Shown here piece by piece: positions 1-8,189 of a DNA stretch of 59,538 nucleotides (its first letter is position 1; every line of letters starts with the position of its first letter). Origin of the DNA: Thalassospira alkalitolerans (GTDB lineage: Bacteria; Pseudomonadota; Alphaproteobacteria; Rhodospirillales; Thalassospiraceae); the NCBI RefSeq assembly GCF_002115745.1, contig NZ_JFKB01000021.1, positions 1 to 59,538 on the forward strand, in the 5' to 3' direction. The notes under the pieces are model-generated. The model was not told the origin of the DNA. It searched no databases and saw only the letters and a program-made list of their open reading frames with translations. Position numbers and translations under genes: made by a program.

Positions 1-229
1 TCTGCAACATCGAGTTGGCCTGGCCAACGTTAACTGTTGCTGTTTTCAAAGCCTGGGTCGTTGCGTTCAGACGCGCGCCGATGGCCATCGAGGCAGCATC
101 GTCACGCGCCGAAACCACACGCGTACCAGACGACAGTTTGGATAGCGAACGGGTCGCCATTTCATCCGAAGCCGCCAGGTTACGATGAGCAACGTTGGCG
201 GCATAGTTGGAAATAATATTTAGAGCCAT
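1..229 (-). CDS. Flagellin, N-terminal part (runs off the left edge)
   Basis: This encodes the start of a flagellin, the filament subunit exported through the flagellar type III apparatus. The translation begins MALNIISNYAANVAHRN and continues with LSSGTRVVSARDDAASMAIG, the conserved D0/D1 helix of flagellins. About 76 codons are present and the rest lies outside the window. The ATG at 227-229 is preceded by AGGAGGG, a very strong ribosome binding site. It follows fliW on the same strand and has its own sigma-54 promoter at 309-323. Its leader forms a hairpin that includes the start codon. The family call is secure; whether it is the main or a minor filament protein cannot be told. Confidence 0.95.
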   Translation of the reverse strand, partial: MALNIISNYAANVAHRNLAASDEMATRSLSKLSSGTRVVSARDDAASMAIGARLNATTQALKTATVNVGQANSMLQ

Positions 230-266
230 TTTTCCCTCCTACATGGATCTAAAAGAATGGCTCTAA
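220..266 (-). promoter_or_regulatory. Flagellin mRNA leader hairpin enclosing the ribosome binding site
   Basis: Two 11-base arms, TTAGAGCCATT and AATGGCTCTAA, at 256-266 and 220-230, are perfectly complementary. In the mRNA the 3' arm contains the AUG and the next codons, while AGGAGGG lies in the 25-base loop. A GGA in a hairpin loop that overlaps the Shine-Dalgarno is the classic CsrA target layout. csrA (25809-26087) and the CsrA antagonist gene fliW (341-811) are both in this window. The structure is seen directly; CsrA binding is inferred. Confidence 0.75.
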
Positions 267-308
267 GCCATCCGATCCGTCGGCGTCATTGCCTTGAAAA
301 CCTAATGA

Positions 309-323
309 GCAAAGATCGTGCCA
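309..323 (-). promoter_or_regulatory. Sigma-54 promoter of the flagellin gene
   Basis: On the minus strand this reads TGGCACGATCTTTGC, a full match to TGGCAC-N5-TTGC with GG and GC ten bases apart. It predicts a transcript start near 297 and a leader of about 68 bases that contains the hairpin. Confidence 0.85.
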
Positions 324-340
324 GTTGAACTAGGCAAAAA

Positions 341-811
341 TTACAGGTCGTGTTGGACCGAATATTTGTCGTTTGGCATGATGTGCTGCCAGGCAACCTG
401 GCGAACCGTATCGATGAGAACGGGCGCGCGAAGGTTTGTTGACATTGTGATGCCTTTGCCGTCGGTCGCGCTGCGCACGGTTACGACCATGATGATCGCA
501 GCATCCTTTTGCTCGATCGCCAGACTTTTCATAGCGATTTCCAAGTCTTTATCGGAATAGACGCCACTTTCCATGTTATAGGGGGCGACAATAAAGGATA
601 GGTTCGCGTCGGTCAGGCTTTGGTAAAGCTTGAACTGATCCAGTGATGTGTTGGGAATGCTGGCAATTCCGAACACATGATGTTCAGGGAAGCCGAGCAG
701 GCCTATCGGCATATAAATGCCTTTGTCCCAGCTAAACTCTATGTCGCCAAAGCGTGTTTCTACGAGTACAGACTCAGGAGCTTCTTTTTTGGCGACTTTG
801 TCGGAATCCAT
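341..811 (-). CDS. fliW: Flagellar assembly factor FliW
   Basis: FliW is a small cytoplasmic protein that binds flagellin and sequesters CsrA, so that flagellin translation follows export. The 156-residue product carries the typical core (FPEHHVFGI, LYQSLTDANLSFIVAPY) and a hydrophobic stretch, AAIIMVVTVRS, near residue 110. Its N-terminus is about 15 residues longer than the compact family members. The gene lies between flgL and the flagellin gene on the same strand, where a flagellin-level sensor would be expected. The far-off csrA in this window encodes a CsrA with a long C-terminal tail, matching the FliW-dependent type. Confidence 0.93.
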   Translation of the reverse strand: MDSDKVAKKEAPESVLVETRFGDIEFSWDKGIYMPIGLLGFPEHHVFGIASIPNTSLDQFKLYQSLTDANLSFIVAPYNMESGVYSDKDLEIAMKSLAIEQKDAAIIMVVTVRSATDGKGITMSTNLRAPVLIDTVRQVAWQHIMPNDKYSVQHDL

Positions 812-895
812 GACCGATTTTCTCCGGCTTTATAAAATGTCGGCCTAAAGCGGCCCTGTTTGGTTAGGCTTTAGCATCACCCCAAGAAGAGATAA

Positions 896-2125
896 TTACC
901 GCAAATAGTTAGCCAATGATAAATCTGACGATTTCGATATCGTGATGAAACTTGCCTGCAGGGCGGTTTCGTATTGAGATAACTCTGCAAGCGTAAGCGG
1001 CACGTCTACGGTTTCGATGTCCGAGATCGCCTGTGCGGCAAAAATTTTGTAATCTTCGTGTCGGGTTTCGAAGCGTTCGATATTTGCGATATCCAGGCCG
1101 ATTTTACCCTGGATATTAGGCAAATTGTTTATGGCATCCGAGATGTGGCCCATTGCCACATTAAGAGCATCTTGGTCGGTTGTTGCAGCGGCAATACCAA
1201 GTCCCTGGATCAAGCTTTGAAATGCGGGGTCGTCGGCAAGGATACCATATGAGACATCATATTGGTCATCTATACGTGCTTCGAGGATCTGCTGATCGCC
1301 GGTATAGTAAGATGTGTCGGGGCGCGGATTGGGAATCTTTGTCATTCCCAGCGCATTAAGAATGTTGCCACCGGCAATTTCGGTGATTGTAATCGTACCG
1401 TTTCCGACATTCTCGATATTCAGGCGCGGGCCTTCATGTTCGTCAAGGCCGCGTAATGTCGCAATTGCACCATCTGTTGTATTGCCGTTGATCGCATTTC
1501 GTAGGTCGGCAATCGTCCATGTCGTTGGATCATAATCGACCGTCGATGTTGAACTGGCGCCATTGACATCGGTACTGACAATCTGAATTTCACCATCGGT
1601 AACGCCAAGAGATGCCAGTGTGGTTGCATCCGTAAGGGTTACGCCCGATTCACTCATGTAATTGTCCGGGGCATACATCTTGTCAATATCAACGGCAGGA
1701 AGTTCTGACCGGCCGCCCGCGAACAGATAGCGCCCGTCAAGATTGGTGTTGAGCAGATTGGAAATCTGCTCCATCGCTTGCTTTGCTTCGTTGTCCAGAT
1801 TGACGTCGTCGGCCTGATTCGCACTGAGCGACTGGACAAGCAGGGACTTAATCTTGACGGCGATCGATGATATGGTGTCGACAGCACTTTCCATATTCTG
1901 CAGACGCAGTTTGGCCTGAGTCGTGTTGCGCAGATACTGTTCCGTGCGGGTATATTCCGCTTCAAGGTTCAAAAGCCGCTGGGAACTATCGGCAATGCCG
2001 GAATAATTGCGCGACTTGTATCCACTTGATGCCTGCGTGTTCAGGTCCGTCACATTGGCAGCATTCCTGAGCGCCAGGTTGGACAGCAATGTATGGCTGG
2101 TGTATGTCGCTACGCGGGTTACCAT
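896..2125 (-). CDS. flgL: Hook-filament junction protein FlgL (HAP3)
   Basis: FlgL forms the second junction ring between hook and filament. The 409-residue product starts with a flagellin-like helix (TYTSHTLLSNLALRNAANV, then SGYKSRNYSGIADSSQRL) and ends with the flagellin-type C-terminal helix (LSQYETALQASFITISKSS). The middle, roughly residues 140-330, is a variable domain, which makes the protein longer than the roughly 320 residues of enterobacterial FlgL. It lies 27 bases after flgK, so the two are very probably co-transcribed. Confidence 0.92.
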   Translation of the reverse strand: MVTRVATYTSHTLLSNLALRNAANVTDLNTQASSGYKSRNYSGIADSSQRLLNLEAEYTRTEQYLRNTTQAKLRLQNMESAVDTISSIAVKIKSLLVQSLSANQADDVNLDNEAKQAMEQISNLLNTNLDGRYLFAGGRSELPAVDIDKMYAPDNYMSESGVTLTDATTLASLGVTDGEIQIVSTDVNGASSTSTVDYDPTTWTIADLRNAINGNTTDGAIATLRGLDEHEGPRLNIENVGNGTITITEIAGGNILNALGMTKIPNPRPDTSYYTGDQQILEARIDDQYDVSYGILADDPAFQSLIQGLGIAAATTDQDALNVAMGHISDAINNLPNIQGKIGLDIANIERFETRHEDYKIFAAQAISDIETVDVPLTLAELSQYETALQASFITISKSSDLSLANYLR

Positions 2126-2152
2126 TTTATCCTCACAATGTCCTGCGACAGT

Positions 2153-4564
2153 TTAAACTGCATTCAGCAATGCATCAAATAATTCATCAACCGTGGATAT
2201 AACACGGGCGGATGCGCTGTAAGCACGTTGAAAGATGATCAGATCCGACATTTCCTCGTCAAGGTTGACGCCGGCTTCGTTCTGAATTCGGTTGCTCAGA
2301 TCACTGACAAGGCTTGACTGGAACTCATAGCTACTTTCGGCAACAGATGCTTTGGTGGCGGTCGTCGCGATGAGGCCAGCTGCAAAATCGGTCAGTGACG
2401 TGCGTTCGGCGGATAAGCCACCAGCCGCTTCGAAGTTGATATCGGTCCGCTCGAAGGTGTTGCTCAGTGCCAGGGCGGCGCTGTTGTCGCCTTCATGAAC
2501 ACCATATTGTATGCCCAAGCCAAGAACCTCGGTCAGGCTGTCACCGACACCCGCGCCGCTATCCTGGAAGAAGAACGGGTCGCCATCAGCATCTGTAACA
2601 CGCAACTGATAACCGCCAAGATTGCTATCAAAAACGATTTCGGCAGTAATGTTGTTATCCGTCAGGGTCGCACTGTTATTGATCGCATTGGCAATGTCTT
2701 CGAGCGACGTGTTGCTGTCGTAGTCGATATTCACGCTTGTGAATGCGCCATTGACGGTCAGTGTATAGTTGATCGGCGGTGGGACAAGCGGGCCGAGATC
2801 GGGAATTGCCGTTGTTGTATTGATGACCGGGGTCGTCGTTTCATAAACATCGGCATTCATTTGTCCGCGCACGATGCGTGCCGGGTCATTTTTAATATTG
2901 GCAGCCACATCCATGTCTCCGGCAAGGGTGGGCATATCTTCGGTCATGCCAATTTTATTTGCCATTGTGCCAGAGTCGGTGATGGTCATGTTTGATGTAT
3001 AGCTGATCACAAGGCGAAAACGGTCGCCGTCTTCAACCAGATAGGCAGTTTCTGCTGCATCGGCTGCCGTCATCCCCGCTCCCTGAAGGGCTGTGCGGAT
3101 TGAATCTCGTACATCTGTTAGGCTATCTGTTGCCGTATAGTTGACGGTAATCCCCGGTGTGGTCAGAACACCACTGCCAGAACTGATCACAAAAGAGCTG
3201 GCAGTTGCGCCAATAGTTTCAGTTGCACTGTCGCGTGCCGAAGATGTCAGGGTGTCGGAGCGTCTGACCGTCGCAACAAAATCATTGAGGCCAAAATATT
3301 GCGACATGCCTTGGGTGCGTCCGTCACTGGTTGTGATGGCGCTGGTCATTTCGTTAATTGAAATGCGACTGCCGTCGATGCCTTCGACCACCATGCGACC
3401 ATCAACAAGTGATGCCGTCAGATAGGTGCCCGCATCGGATGCATTGATTGCGTTTACCATGCCCTGAACGGTGGCTGGTGTCGTGGGAAGTGTGATATCC
3501 GACCAGCTGTCAGAGGCTGTTAATTCGCCGTTTTCGTCCAAAGCTGCAATGCGGAATGTTCCGGTTGCGGTCAGTGGATCGTTTGCGGCGACCATACGTG
3601 TGCCCGACAGGTTGGTGGGCGGCGGGAAGGCCGTGCCCTTGTTGTGTTCTTCGTTGATGGCGTCGCGCAATTCACCGGCCAGTTCGACGATTTGATCGTT
3701 AAGGCGTGGCAATTCGGTATCGCGCATTTCGAAAAGGCCTTTAAGTGATCCTGTGCGCAGTGTGTCTGTAATATCCGTGCCGTTTAATGTAATGCCCGAA
3801 CCACCCGTGCCCGGCTCAAACCCTGAGGTTTCCTGAAACTCTAGCTTGGATGGTGTGCGATCCAAAAGGGTGTTTGCGCCATTTGCCGTGAACAAAACCA
3901 CTGCACCATCACTCCTTGTAAAGGTGGTGAGATCGATGATTTTAGACAGTGCGTTGATCTTTTGGTCGCGCTGATCCTGTACTTCGGTGGTCGGCTGACC
4001 CAGGTTGTTCAGACGGACAATATCGGTGTTCAGTTCAGAAATTTCGCTGAGTAACGTATTAGCCGTATCGACTTCATCCGAGATGGTATCGTCAATGTCA
4101 TCTCGCATGTCCTGAATCTGATCCGACAGATTGCCGAAGGACTCCATGACCTGCAAGGCGCTTTCGATGGCTTCAACACGCGGAGAGTTCTGTTCCGGTG
4201 TATTACCTAATTGTTCAAATGAATCGGCAAGATCGCTGATGCGCTGGCTGATCGCAGCTGTTGACTGTGGTGTGCCAAACAGTGTCTGGATGCGTTGGAA
4301 GAATTCAAAACGGACTTCTTCGCGCCCTGCTTTGCCAAGCTCGCCGCGCAATTCACGGACCAGACCTTCATTCACATTGCGGTAAACGTCAGCGACCTGA
4401 ACGCCGGCACCCTGTCCGCCAAGTGTCAGCGTTTCCTGACCCGCAATTTTTTTGGAATAGCCGGGCGTGTTCACGTTCGCAATATTCGACGACGTGATCG
4501 CAATACGGGACTGTGCCGTATTGAGGCCGGAAATTGCGGAGTTGAGTGCTTGGGTCAGTGACAT
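2153..4564 (-). CDS. flgK: Hook-associated protein FlgK (HAP1), enlarged
   Basis: FlgK is the first junction protein at the hook tip. The N-terminus (SLTQALNSAISGLNTAQSR, then NIANVNTPGYSKK) and the C-terminus (LIIFQRAYSASARVISTVDELFDALLNAV) are the conserved rod-hook family ends that pack in the core. At 803 residues it is well above the roughly 550 of the enteric protein. The extra length lies in the middle (about residues 330-700), which is rich in Thr, Asp and Ser and contains stretches such as VNYTATDSLTDVRDSI and VNIDYDSNTSLEDIANAI that look like repeated flagellin-type insert modules. It starts 17 bases after the flgN-like gene. Confidence 0.93.
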   Translation of the reverse strand: MSLTQALNSAISGLNTAQSRIAITSSNIANVNTPGYSKKIAGQETLTLGGQGAGVQVADVYRNVNEGLVRELRGELGKAGREEVRFEFFQRIQTLFGTPQSTAAISQRISDLADSFEQLGNTPEQNSPRVEAIESALQVMESFGNLSDQIQDMRDDIDDTISDEVDTANTLLSEISELNTDIVRLNNLGQPTTEVQDQRDQKINALSKIIDLTTFTRSDGAVVLFTANGANTLLDRTPSKLEFQETSGFEPGTGGSGITLNGTDITDTLRTGSLKGLFEMRDTELPRLNDQIVELAGELRDAINEEHNKGTAFPPPTNLSGTRMVAANDPLTATGTFRIAALDENGELTASDSWSDITLPTTPATVQGMVNAINASDAGTYLTASLVDGRMVVEGIDGSRISINEMTSAITTSDGRTQGMSQYFGLNDFVATVRRSDTLTSSARDSATETIGATASSFVISSGSGVLTTPGITVNYTATDSLTDVRDSIRTALQGAGMTAADAAETAYLVEDGDRFRLVISYTSNMTITDSGTMANKIGMTEDMPTLAGDMDVAANIKNDPARIVRGQMNADVYETTTPVINTTTAIPDLGPLVPPPINYTLTVNGAFTSVNIDYDSNTSLEDIANAINNSATLTDNNITAEIVFDSNLGGYQLRVTDADGDPFFFQDSGAGVGDSLTEVLGLGIQYGVHEGDNSAALALSNTFERTDINFEAAGGLSAERTSLTDFAAGLIATTATKASVAESSYEFQSSLVSDLSNRIQNEAGVNLDEEMSDLIIFQRAYSASARVISTVDELFDALLNAV

Positions 4565-4581
4565 GATCTTCGCCTTTGCCC

Positions 4582-5049
4582 CTAGAGCGTTTCGTTAACG
4601 CTGTAAGACGTGCCGGGTTTGCTGGTCGGGCGGCCGTAGCCCCCAAGAGAGGCCTTGCCGGTCTGGCCCGAACGGTTATAGGTCGTGCAATTTTCATTGG
4701 CCTTGTCGTTGACGGCGCGCACGATCGCATTGACCATGCGTTCGTTGGTCGATTTGGCGGCCTGAAGTGCTGTCATATTGCGTCGTGCGGCATGCTGGAA
4801 TTCTGCTTGCAGTTCGCGAAGCTCCGCTTTGTCTTTCTCGGCCAGTTGGCGGAGTTCGGTGCCACGGGTGCGCAATTTGACGACAAGCTGCTCGTACTGC
4901 ATCGACAGGGCAGATTTTTCCGACACGAATTGTTCGTACTCGGAAATTTCGAGCTGGCGTAACCCTTGAGTCTCGCGTTCCAGCAGGGAAATGAGGTCAT
5001 AAGTGACGCTTTTCAGTTCGATCACCATCTGTTCGGTGGTCATGGTCAT
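4582..5049 (-). CDS. flgN: FlgN-type export chaperone for hook-associated proteins
   Basis: This 155-residue protein is almost wholly helical through residue 110, with a heptad-like, charged pattern (LISLLERETQGLRQLEISEY, LRQLAEKDKAELRELQAEF), and ends in a disordered tail with YNRSGQTG. The shape fits the FlgN family, which holds FlgK and FlgL until export. Position supports it: the ATG overlaps the flgJ stop as ATGA, and flgK follows directly. The similarity is in pattern more than in exact residues, so the function is a strong inference. Confidence 0.75.
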   Translation of the reverse strand: MTMTTEQMVIELKSVTYDLISLLERETQGLRQLEISEYEQFVSEKSALSMQYEQLVVKLRTRGTELRQLAEKDKAELRELQAEFQHAARRNMTALQAAKSTNERMVNAIVRAVNDKANENCTTYNRSGQTGKASLGGYGRPTSKPGTSYSVNETL

Positions 5050-5396
5050 TGTCCTTCCTGCACCTTGAGGATTTCGCGTGTAACGGCATCTGCAATTCCG
5101 ATGCCACCTGCGCGGGTCATTTCCTTGGCGTATTCATCAACAAGCAGCGATTGCATCATGGTTTCGCCATGGCCACCGCCAAATGTCTCGTTGGTTTTGA
5201 TGCCTTCAAACATGTGGCTCAGCATCTGGCTGAGGAACATCGATTCAAATTCTTTGCCGGCTTCCTTGGCTGCAGAGGCTGATTTGATATGGCCATCGGT
5301 TAGCTGGCTTGCGCGATCAGCAACATTGTTTTGTGTGCCGTATTGGGCGGATGCCTGGGCTTGCGCCATCAAGGCGTTGGTGCCATCCATCAACAT
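5046..5396 (-). CDS. flgJ: Rod-binding protein, FlgJ N-terminal domain type
   Basis: The 116-residue product matches the rod-capping half of FlgJ: AAKEAGKEFESMFLSQMLSH, then a loop with GGGHGETMMQSLLVDEYAKEM. The C-terminal muramidase domain found in enteric FlgJ is absent, as is usual in alphaproteobacteria, so a separate lytic enzyme must open the peptidoglycan. The start codon overlaps the flgI stop by one base (TAATG) and the stop overlaps the flgN start, so the three genes are translationally coupled. Confidence 0.88.
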   Translation of the reverse strand: MLMDGTNALMAQAQASAQYGTQNNVADRASQLTDGHIKSASAAKEAGKEFESMFLSQMLSHMFEGIKTNETFGGGHGETMMQSLLVDEYAKEMTRAGGIGIADAVTREILKVQEGQ

Positions 5397-6538
5397 TACA
5401 TCACCTCGATTTCAGCTTGCAGGGCACCGGATGTTTTGATCGCCTGCAAAATGGTAATCATGTCACGCGGGCCGACGCCGAGGCTGTTAAGGCCATTGAC
5501 CAATTCCTGAAGACTGACACCGCTTTGAAGGACGCCAAGCTGATTGTCTGTACCCTCATCAACCTGCACATTGGTTCGATCCACAGTTTGGGTCGTGCCG
5601 GTTTGTGAGAAGGGAGAAGGCTGTGATACCTGCTGGGTTTCGGTCACTCGGATGGTTAGGTTGCCCTGTGCGATAGCGACCCGGTTAATGCGAACATTTT
5701 CACCCATAACAATGGTGCCGGTGTTTTCGTCAATTACAACGCGGGCGATCTGGTCGGGTTCAACGCGCAGCTGTTCGATATCGGTCAGCAATGCGACGAC
5801 ATTCTGGTCGTAGCGTTCCGGAATAGTGATGCGGACGGTGCCAGGGTCGCTGGGGCGAGCTGAGACTTCGCCAAGATAGGCATTAATTGCTTCGGCGATG
5901 CGGCGCGCAGTGGTGAAATCCGGGTTGCGCAAAATCACCGACATGTCTTGCATAGAGTTTAGGTTGAAATCAATTTCGCGTTCAACGATACCGCCATTGG
6001 CGATACGCGCGGATGTCGGAACACCTTTAACGACGGTTTCGGCGGCCCCCCCGGCAGAAAACCCGCCGACGGCAAGATTGCCTTGGGCGACAGCATAAAC
6101 TTCGCCGTCGGCACCAACCATTGGGGTGACCAAAAGTGTCCCGCCCTGAAGGCTTTCTGACGTCCCGATTGCGCTGATACCAACGTCAAGACGTGATCCC
6201 TGGCGTGAGAATGGCGGGAGGGTGGCGGTGACCATGACAGCGGCGATATTGTCGGAATCAAGATCATCGATTTGGTCGCGGACGTTGATACCAAGGCGTT
6301 CAAGCATTGCGACAAGGCTTTGGCGTGTGAAGTCGGCATCACCAAGGTCATCGCCTGTGCCATTCAGGCCGACAACAAGGCCATAACCGACCAGCATGTT
6401 GTCACGCACGCCGTCGAAGTCGGCAATATCCTTGATCCGCGACTGGGCATGTGCCGGGGCGACGTGCGTCAGGGCAATCATGCTCATTGCTGCAATCGTC
6501 GCTGCCTTCACTACATATTTGCCAAGACGTTTGATCAT
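5396..6538 (-). CDS. flgI: Flagellar P-ring protein FlgI
   Basis: FlgI builds the periplasmic P-ring bushing around the rod. From the ATG at 6536-6538 the product is 380 residues: a signal peptide (MIKRLGKYVVKAATIAAM...HAQ), then RIKDIADFDGVRDNMLVGYG and LVVGLNGTGD, hallmarks of the family. The C-terminus DMITILQAIKTSGALQAEIEVM is also typical. The frame is open for 53 further codons upstream, but that extension lacks a signal peptide and covers the sigma-54 promoter at 6611-6625, so the shorter start is chosen. Confidence 0.95.
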   Translation of the reverse strand: MIKRLGKYVVKAATIAAMSMIALTHVAPAHAQSRIKDIADFDGVRDNMLVGYGLVVGLNGTGDDLGDADFTRQSLVAMLERLGINVRDQIDDLDSDNIAAVMVTATLPPFSRQGSRLDVGISAIGTSESLQGGTLLVTPMVGADGEVYAVAQGNLAVGGFSAGGAAETVVKGVPTSARIANGGIVEREIDFNLNSMQDMSVILRNPDFTTARRIAEAINAYLGEVSARPSDPGTVRITIPERYDQNVVALLTDIEQLRVEPDQIARVVIDENTGTIVMGENVRINRVAIAQGNLTIRVTETQQVSQPSPFSQTGTTQTVDRTNVQVDEGTDNQLGVLQSGVSLQELVNGLNSLGVGPRDMITILQAIKTSGALQAEIEVM

Positions 6539-6610
6539 GTTCTTTGTTCCGCTTTCGAAGGACAGCCATGCCGCCCAACGCAATTTGCTAATGACTTGTG
6601 CTGAAACTTT

Positions 6611-6625
6611 GCGAAAATCGTGCCA
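6611..6625 (-). promoter_or_regulatory. Sigma-54 promoter of the flgI operon
   Basis: The minus strand reads TGGCACGATTTTCGC: a full -24 element and TCGC instead of TTGC at -12, with GG and GC correctly spaced. The predicted start near 6599 gives a leader of about 60 bases to flgI. The rest of the 366-base gap between flgI and fliX shows no gene; no plus-strand promoter for fliX was recognised. Confidence 0.7.
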
Positions 6626-6905
6626 GATGGCGGAAACAGGTGTGTTTTGCGGTGCATGTAGGAAAAATATTGAGGTGCGGACGGTTTTTGGAGGCAAAAG
6701 GCCCCGTCATTGTGGTCGTGCCCGTCCAACCCGGCATTTTTTTCCCGTTGCGCCAATCCACGCTTTGGTGGAGACTCGAACCATCCGGATTGTTGCCGTA
6801 TGGCAGATCGGATGAGATCAAAAGCCAGCTTGGCCCCGATTGATGCCGGGGCAGGGCGCGAGGCTGGATCCGGAAAGCTTACCACATAGCAGGCGGAAGT
6901 GAAAA

Positions 6906-7349
6906 ATGAAGGTCAGCGGATCGAAGGCAACAGGTACAAGCAGCACGGCACGTAAAAAGTCGTCTGGCAGCGGTGGTGCCGGTGGATTTTCCGACGCTAT
7001 TCGGTCGCTCGATTCTGCGGGTGGTGCAAGTGGTGCTGGTGGGGTGCATAGTACGGGAACGGTCAGCGCGCTTGATGCTTTGCTGGCGTTGCAGCAAAGC
7101 GGCGATGCACTTGATTCTCCTGAAAAGCATGGAATTTTGCGCGCGGAAAGTTTGCTTGAGCAGCTTGAAGGTTTACGTGATGCCTTGCTTGGCGGTGTTA
7201 TTCCAGCCGGGCGTTTGCGTGAGCTTGTTGGGTTGCTGGATCAACAACGAGAAAACATTTCCGACCCGGCCTTGTCCGGAGTGCTTGATGAAATCGATCT
7301 TCGTGCGCAGGTTGAGCTGGCGAAGCTTGAAGTTTCGGGGCTTGCCTGA
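6906..7349 (+). CDS. fliX: Flagellar assembly regulator FliX
   Basis: FliX links completion of early flagellar structures to the activity of the sigma-54 activator FlbD in alphaproteobacteria such as Caulobacter. This 147-residue protein has a Ser/Gly-rich basic N-terminus, SALDALLALQQ around residue 60, and a conserved helical C-terminal half (LLEQLEGLRDALLGGVIPAGRLRELVGLL, then LSGVLDEIDLRAQVELAKLE). It is divergent from flgI, the arrangement known in Caulobacter. The presence of five sigma-54-type flagellar promoters in the window agrees with this role. flbD itself is not here. Confidence 0.88.
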   Translation: MKVSGSKATGTSSTARKKSSGSGGAGGFSDAIRSLDSAGGASGAGGVHSTGTVSALDALLALQQSGDALDSPEKHGILRAESLLEQLEGLRDALLGGVIPAGRLRELVGLLDQQRENISDPALSGVLDEIDLRAQVELAKLEVSGLA

Positions 7350-7435
7350 GGTTATGATTTCATTATTGGCTATGTCTTGAAACCTGAAGGTTATAAAGGC
7401 TTTCGGGCTAAATCAGATTTATTTTGTCAATCAGC

Positions 7436-7464
7436 TTGCACCCATTGCGCGCGCCCTCTATATT
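7436..7464 (+). promoter_or_regulatory. Sigma-70-type promoter of dksA
   Basis: TTGCAC (7436-7441) and TATATT (7459-7464) are separated by exactly 17 bases, about 36 bases before the dksA start codon. Confidence 0.65.
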
Positions 7465-7500
7465 GCCGCGCGTTCGATGAGTCCTGTATAGAGGGCGTAC

Positions 7501-7920
7501 ATGACTATCACGCTATCACCTGACTATCGTCCCGCCGAGGACGAAGAGTTTATGAACCCGCGCCAGCGGGAATATTTCCGACAGAAGCTTTTGGCCTGGC
7601 GGGCTGAACTGCTGCAAGAATCTTCGGAAACATTAGCGAGCCTGCAGGATGGCGGGGGACTTCAGGAACCGGATCTGACCGACCGAGCATCGGCCGAAAC
7701 AGACCGGGCACTGGAACTCCGTACCCGAGACAGGGCGCGTAAGCTGATTTCAAAAATTGATGCTGCTTTGCGTCGAATTGAAGACGGATCATATGGTTAC
7801 TGCGAAGAAACCGACGAGCCGATCAGCTTGAAAAGACTTGAAGCTCGTCCGATTGCGACCCTGAGCATTGAAGCACAGGAACGCCACGAACGGATGGAGC
7901 GAACCCGCCGCGACGACTGA
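7501..7920 (+). CDS. dksA: RNA polymerase-binding transcription factor DksA
   Basis: DksA enters the secondary channel of RNA polymerase and, with ppGpp, adjusts transcription of stable RNA and amino-acid genes. The 139-residue product has the coiled-coil region with LTDRASAETDRALELRTRDR and the C-terminal signature YGYCEETDEPISLKRLEARPIATLSIEAQERHE. The canonical zinc finger has four cysteines; here only the first (YGYC) remains and the later ones are Asp, Ser or other residues, so zinc is probably not bound in the usual way. It has its own promoter and a tandem pair of terminators, so it is probably a single-gene unit set between flagellar operons. Confidence 0.95.
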   Translation: MTITLSPDYRPAEDEEFMNPRQREYFRQKLLAWRAELLQESSETLASLQDGGGLQEPDLTDRASAETDRALELRTRDRARKLISKIDAALRRIEDGSYGYCEETDEPISLKRLEARPIATLSIEAQERHERMERTRRDD

Positions 7921-8021
7921 TCGCGTTGGGTATCAAAAGGATCGTGCCGCATGCACAGATCCGGCCAAATGGTAAAAGCCAAGGCTCTGTTGGGGAATAC
8001 TGGTTAGGGATAACCAAGATT

Positions 8022-8055
8022 AAAGACCCGGTTGCAATCAGCGGCCGGGTCTTTT
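8022..8055 (+). terminator. dksA terminator
   Basis: AAAGACCCGG pairs with CCGGGTCTTT and is followed by a short T-rich run. Just upstream a small 6-bp hairpin with a GGGA tetraloop lies at 8001-8016. Confidence 0.75.
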
Positions 8056-8105
8056 CTGTTTCGGGGTGTTTGTTCGTGTGTTTGGTATCGGACCGTGGAA
8101 ACATG

Positions 8106-8140
8106 AAAGGCCAGCCTTGATATGGCTGGCCTTTGTTTTA
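8106..8140. terminator. Bidirectional terminator between dksA and flgH
   Basis: A perfect 11-bp stem, AAAGGCCAGCC and GGCTGGCCTTT with a 7-base loop, is followed by TGTTTTATT on the plus strand and flanked by A residues upstream. It can serve readthrough from dksA and the convergent end of flgH. Confidence 0.8.
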
Positions 8141-8189
8141 TTGCCTGTAACCTGTCGGAATCCCGGAAAGGGCAGATTGGCAATGCCAT

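Noticed and set aside
8001..8016. TGGTTA-GGGA-TAACCA hairpin as a small RNA or riboswitch
   Set aside because: The stem is short and it sits just before the dksA terminator; more simply part of the dksA 3' end.
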